Origin: Clostridia bacterium
GTDB lineage: Bacteria; Bacillota_A; Clostridia; Oscillospirales; CAG-272
Length of the DNA: 8,274 bases
NCBI GenBank assembly: GCA_017935805.1
Contig: JAGBGV010000219.1
Location: 1 to 8,274 of the forward strand
Direction of reading: 5' to 3'
The position numbers and the translations under genes are program-made. The notes below the pieces were generated by a model, which saw nothing but the letters and a program-made list of their open reading frames with translations, searched no databases and had not been told where the DNA came from. Below, one piece after another: positions 6,232 through 8,274 of this stretch (position 1 is the stretch's first letter; each line of letters opens with the position of its first letter).

Positions 6232-7260
6232 ATGGCAGGCAATAAAACTAAATTGTTCAGAAACTCTATGGGCGGTTTCAACAAGGATGATGTGAATAAT
6301 TACATCAAGGAAACTGATATTAAGCATTCGGAGCAGATCGAAGCACTTAAGTCCACAATTGAGAGCATAAAAGCAGATGTTGCAACGCTGACCGAAAGAT
6401 GCTCTGCTCTTGAAGAAGCTAACGCAAGACTTGTTGGCGAAAAAGCCGAAAGCGAAAATCTTCTGTCTGAAAAAGACGCGATAATTGCAGACGTTTCAAA
6501 AAAGCTTGACTTTTACAAGAGCGAAGCCGAAGCACAGATCAATGTTATGAACAACCTTAAGACAGAAAACAAGCGTCTTGCCGCAGAGCTTGAAGCTGCT
6601 TCAAATAACACAAACTCCTCACCCGATGAGGAGATAGCCAGGCTAACATCACTTAACTCCGAAAAAGATGCGATTATCGTAAGCCTGAATGACGAGCTTG
6701 AAAGAGTTAATGCCGAAAACGTCTCGCTTGTCGAAAATGCAAAGATGAACGAAGCCAAAGCTGACAAGGGCGATGTTAACGACAGAACAAGTGACGCTTA
6801 CAAGCTGGATATGTATAACAAGATCAGCTCACAGCTTGGCGATATATTAATTAATGCAAACCGCAATGCTGACGATATTGTATCTGCAGCTAAGTCAAAT
6901 GCGGAGAAAATGATTGCCGACGCACAGCTTGAATGTGAAAGAAAGCTTGAAGAGTCTACTGCTGAAGCAAAGCATACAAAAGAACGCATCGCAGAGATTT
7001 CTGAGAACATTCTTGCATCTGTCAGCGGTGATCTTCACGGCAACATTGATAACTGCATGAAAGAGATCACCACCTGCATTGACGATATGCAATATGAGAT
7101 CCAGACTCTCATGACACGTCTTGCTACACGTTCTTCCGAAATGAATGATAAGGTTGCTTATTATCAAAACACAGCTGCTGAAGGTGTAGAAAAGAAGCTT
7201 GTCGAAATGGACACAGAATACAACGCTGTTCTTTCTCGCGGAGACGAGGAAAATGTCTGA
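6232..7260 (+). CDS. DivIVA-domain coiled-coil protein
   Basis: The protein has 342 residues. The N-terminal motif FRNSMGGFNKDDVNNYI (9-25) matches the DivIVA/GpsB lipid-binding signature (a short Gly-Phe turn followed by a DV..YI helix). Proteins of this family bind curved or dividing membrane and recruit partners for septum placement, pole organisation or wall growth. The rest is almost entirely predicted coiled coil, rich in Glu, Lys and Ala: about 27-125, an Asn/Ser-rich break at 124-132, about 133-172, and a longer helix at 186-335. There is no signal peptide or transmembrane segment, so it is cytosolic or peripheral. SEKDAII occurs twice (79-85 and 143-149). The strong GGAGGAG (6220-6226) before the ATG sets the start. 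It is first in an operon and overlaps the XRE regulator gene by 8 nt. Family membership rests on the N-terminal motif. Whether it acts in division, as in B. subtilis DivIVA, is unknown. Confidence 0.82.
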   Translation: MAGNKTKLFRNSMGGFNKDDVNNYIKETDIKHSEQIEALKSTIESIKADVATLTERCSALEEANARLVGEKAESENLLSEKDAIIADVSKKLDFYKSEAEAQINVMNNLKTENKRLAAELEAASNNTNSSPDEEIARLTSLNSEKDAIIVSLNDELERVNAENVSLVENAKMNEAKADKGDVNDRTSDAYKLDMYNKISSQLGDILINANRNADDIVSAAKSNAEKMIADAQLECERKLEESTAEAKHTKERIAEISENILASVSGDLHGNIDNCMKEITTCIDDMQYEIQTLMTRLATRSSEMNDKVAYYQNTAAEGVEKKLVEMDTEYNAVLSRGDEENV

Positions 7261-8134
7261 TCTTGATAAAAAGCTCGGTAAAAAGCTGCGAGCAATCAGA
7301 ATACAAAAAGGGATAACGCAAAAATCTCTTGCAGGCGAAAAGATAACGCGAAATATGCTGAGTCTTATTGAAAGCGGAAATGCATCTCCTTCCCTCTCAA
7401 CGCTGATATATCTGTCTGAAAAGCTTGATACACCCGCGGGGTATTTCTTCTCAACCACCGCTGAGGACGAGGGAGTTTATCATAAGCTTATGATTCTTGA
7501 TAAGCTGAAGGCTGCGTTCAAGCAAAAAGATTATCGGGAATGTGAGGCAATAATCGACAGCCTTCCGCAGTCATCTTATGACGACGAGCTCTCATACATA
7601 ATGGCTGTTTCTTACCTCAACACTTCTTTGGAAGCTGCCGCTGAATTTGATATGCGTGCAGCCGCCGAAAGATTGGCTACTGCCGAGGTAATTAGTGAAA
7701 ACTCAATATATTGCGGTGACTCATTCTCGGCAGCTATTGAGTTCTACAGCGAGTTATTCCGCAGCCTCGCAACTGATGATATACCTCATATATTGTGCGA
7801 CTACCGGTTTTGCGGTGAATTTGTTCCAAGCGAATTAATTGAGTATTTCAGATCTATAAAGCTGATATCGCAGGGTGAAGATGTTCAAGTTTTCTTCCAA
7901 CGGGGATCATTCTACGATCGCCACATAACTGCTCTGAACCTTCTAATGGACGGTCGGGCAAATGATGCTCTCAAACGTCTGCGTGAGCTTTCTGAAGATC
8001 CCGAGCTTCCGTACTATATGCAGTACAGAGTGCTGTCAGATCTTGAAAATGCGGCAAACGTTACGGGAGACGTAAGAATCGCATACGCTTCCTCAAAGAA
8101 AAAGCTCGAGTTAACCGTTCGCTTCAAAGTATAA
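7253..8134 (+). CDS. XRE-family helix-turn-helix regulator with TPR-like C-terminal region
   Basis: The protein has 293 residues from the ATG at 7253. Residues 7-65 form a Cro/C1-type helix-turn-helix: LGKKLRAIRIQKGITQKSLA, then the recognition part ITRNMLSLIESGNASPSL and LIYLSEKLDTPAGYFF. The remainder (about 75-290) is all-helical with repeated helix pairs (for example 80-122, 125-175 and 225-285), resembling the TPR-like domains of PlcR/Rgg-type regulators that bind peptides or protein partners. The frame extends upstream to 7199, but the ATG at 7253 has GAGG at 7246-7249 and a canonical XRE N-terminus, so it is preferred. The spacing of 3 nt is short. The start overlaps the end of the DivIVA-like gene (ATGTCTGA), indicating translational coupling. 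There is no membrane segment. The target genes and ligand are unknown, and no adjacent signal-peptide gene is convincing. Confidence 0.85.
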   Translation: MSDLDKKLGKKLRAIRIQKGITQKSLAGEKITRNMLSLIESGNASPSLSTLIYLSEKLDTPAGYFFSTTAEDEGVYHKLMILDKLKAAFKQKDYRECEAIIDSLPQSSYDDELSYIMAVSYLNTSLEAAAEFDMRAAAERLATAEVISENSIYCGDSFSAAIEFYSELFRSLATDDIPHILCDYRFCGEFVPSELIEYFRSIKLISQGEDVQVFFQRGSFYDRHITALNLLMDGRANDALKRLRELSEDPELPYYMQYRVLSDLENAANVTGDVRIAYASSKKKLELTVRFKV

Positions 8135-8142
8135 ATAAATAT

Positions 8143-8166
8143 CCACCCGCATAGCGGGTGGTTTTT
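8143..8166 (+). terminator. Intrinsic terminator of the divIVA-like/XRE operon
   Basis: CCACCCGC (8143-8150), loop ATA, GCGGGTGG (8154-8161) is a perfect 8-bp GC-rich stem followed by five T (8162-8166), 8 nt after the regulator's stop codon. Confidence 0.95.
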
Positions 8167-8274
8167 CATTTTCGGGCATAGCCCTATCTAAACTGGCTGC
8201 GTACAAGTACGCTGTTTTTGGACCTGTCAGTCATGCATTTTTTACTTGCTACCCGTAAACGGGCTGCTTTCTAA
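8167..8274. other. Cluster of three short hairpins, possible dispersed repeat
   Basis: After the terminator the DNA carries GGGC-ATA-GCCC (8174-8184), GCGTA-CAAG-TACGC (8199-8212) followed by five T (8215-8219), and CCCG-TAAA-CGGG (8252-8263). Together with the terminator this makes four compact hairpins within about 120 nt and no convincing gene. Such a dense series of small palindromes is typical of intergenic repeat elements, but only one copy is in view, so the repeat nature is inference. The element may continue past the window edge. Confidence 0.4.

Noticed and set aside
7199..7252. Upstream extension of the XRE regulator to an ATG at 7206 or the frame start at 7199
   Set aside because: The extension lies inside the DivIVA-like coding region, lacks a ribosome binding site, and adds residues not seen in XRE proteins.
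8233..8274. 13-codon open frame (MHFLLATRKRAAF) ending at the window edge, considered as a signal peptide gene for the XRE-TPR regulator
   Set aside because: It has no ribosome binding site, lies after a strong terminator and overlaps a hairpin of the possible repeat. Chance or repeat-derived coding is more likely.

Overview
The window looks like chromosomal DNA of a Gram-positive anaerobe of the class Clostridia, most likely a gut Oscillospiraceae/Ruminococcus-like lineage. This rests on strong GGAGG-type ribosome binding sites, AT-rich sigma-A promoters with extended -10 elements, a Clostridia-style long GluRS next to a GlnRS, a DivIVA-domain coiled-coil protein and a tRNA-Lys without an encoded CCA. 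The taxonomic call is inference. No phage, transposon, plasmid or CRISPR signature was found.

Minus-strand block (positions 6038 down to 1). A promoter at 6010-6038 drives gltX (glutamyl-tRNA synthetase) and then glnS (glutaminyl-tRNA synthetase), 17 nt apart. The pair ends at an intrinsic terminator (2550-2593). A tRNA-Lys(TTT) follows as its own transcription unit, with a full-consensus TTGACA / 17 nt / TGaTATAAT promoter (2444-2472), a 21-nt leader that folds into a hairpin, and its own terminator (2310-2341). Next is a promoter (2227-2255) for coaE (dephospho-CoA kinase, GTG start), followed 9 nt later by a membrane-anchored SLT-type lytic transglycosylase. After a further 51 nt comes an M18-family aminopeptidase that runs off the left edge, with 302 N-terminal residues visible.

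Plus-strand block (6163 to 8166). Divergent from gltX, a promoter at 6163-6191 serves a two-gene operon. The first gene encodes a 342-aa DivIVA-domain coiled-coil protein. The second encodes a 293-aa XRE-type helix-turn-helix regulator with a helical, TPR-like C-terminal region. The two overlap by 8 nt. A strong terminator (8143-8166) closes the unit, and the last ~110 nt hold three more small hairpins that may belong to a dispersed repeat.

Functionally, most of the window is housekeeping: charging of Glu and Gln tRNAs, lysine decoding, the last step of CoA synthesis, peptidoglycan turnover and peptide breakdown. The least ordinary parts are the DivIVA/XRE-TPR overlapping pair, the tRNA-Lys with an acceptor-stem C3-A70 mismatch and structured leader, the Walker A variant in CoaE, and the hairpin cluster at the right edge. 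I see no clear evidence of a wholly new system. The DivIVA/XRE pair is the best candidate for uncharacterised biology.
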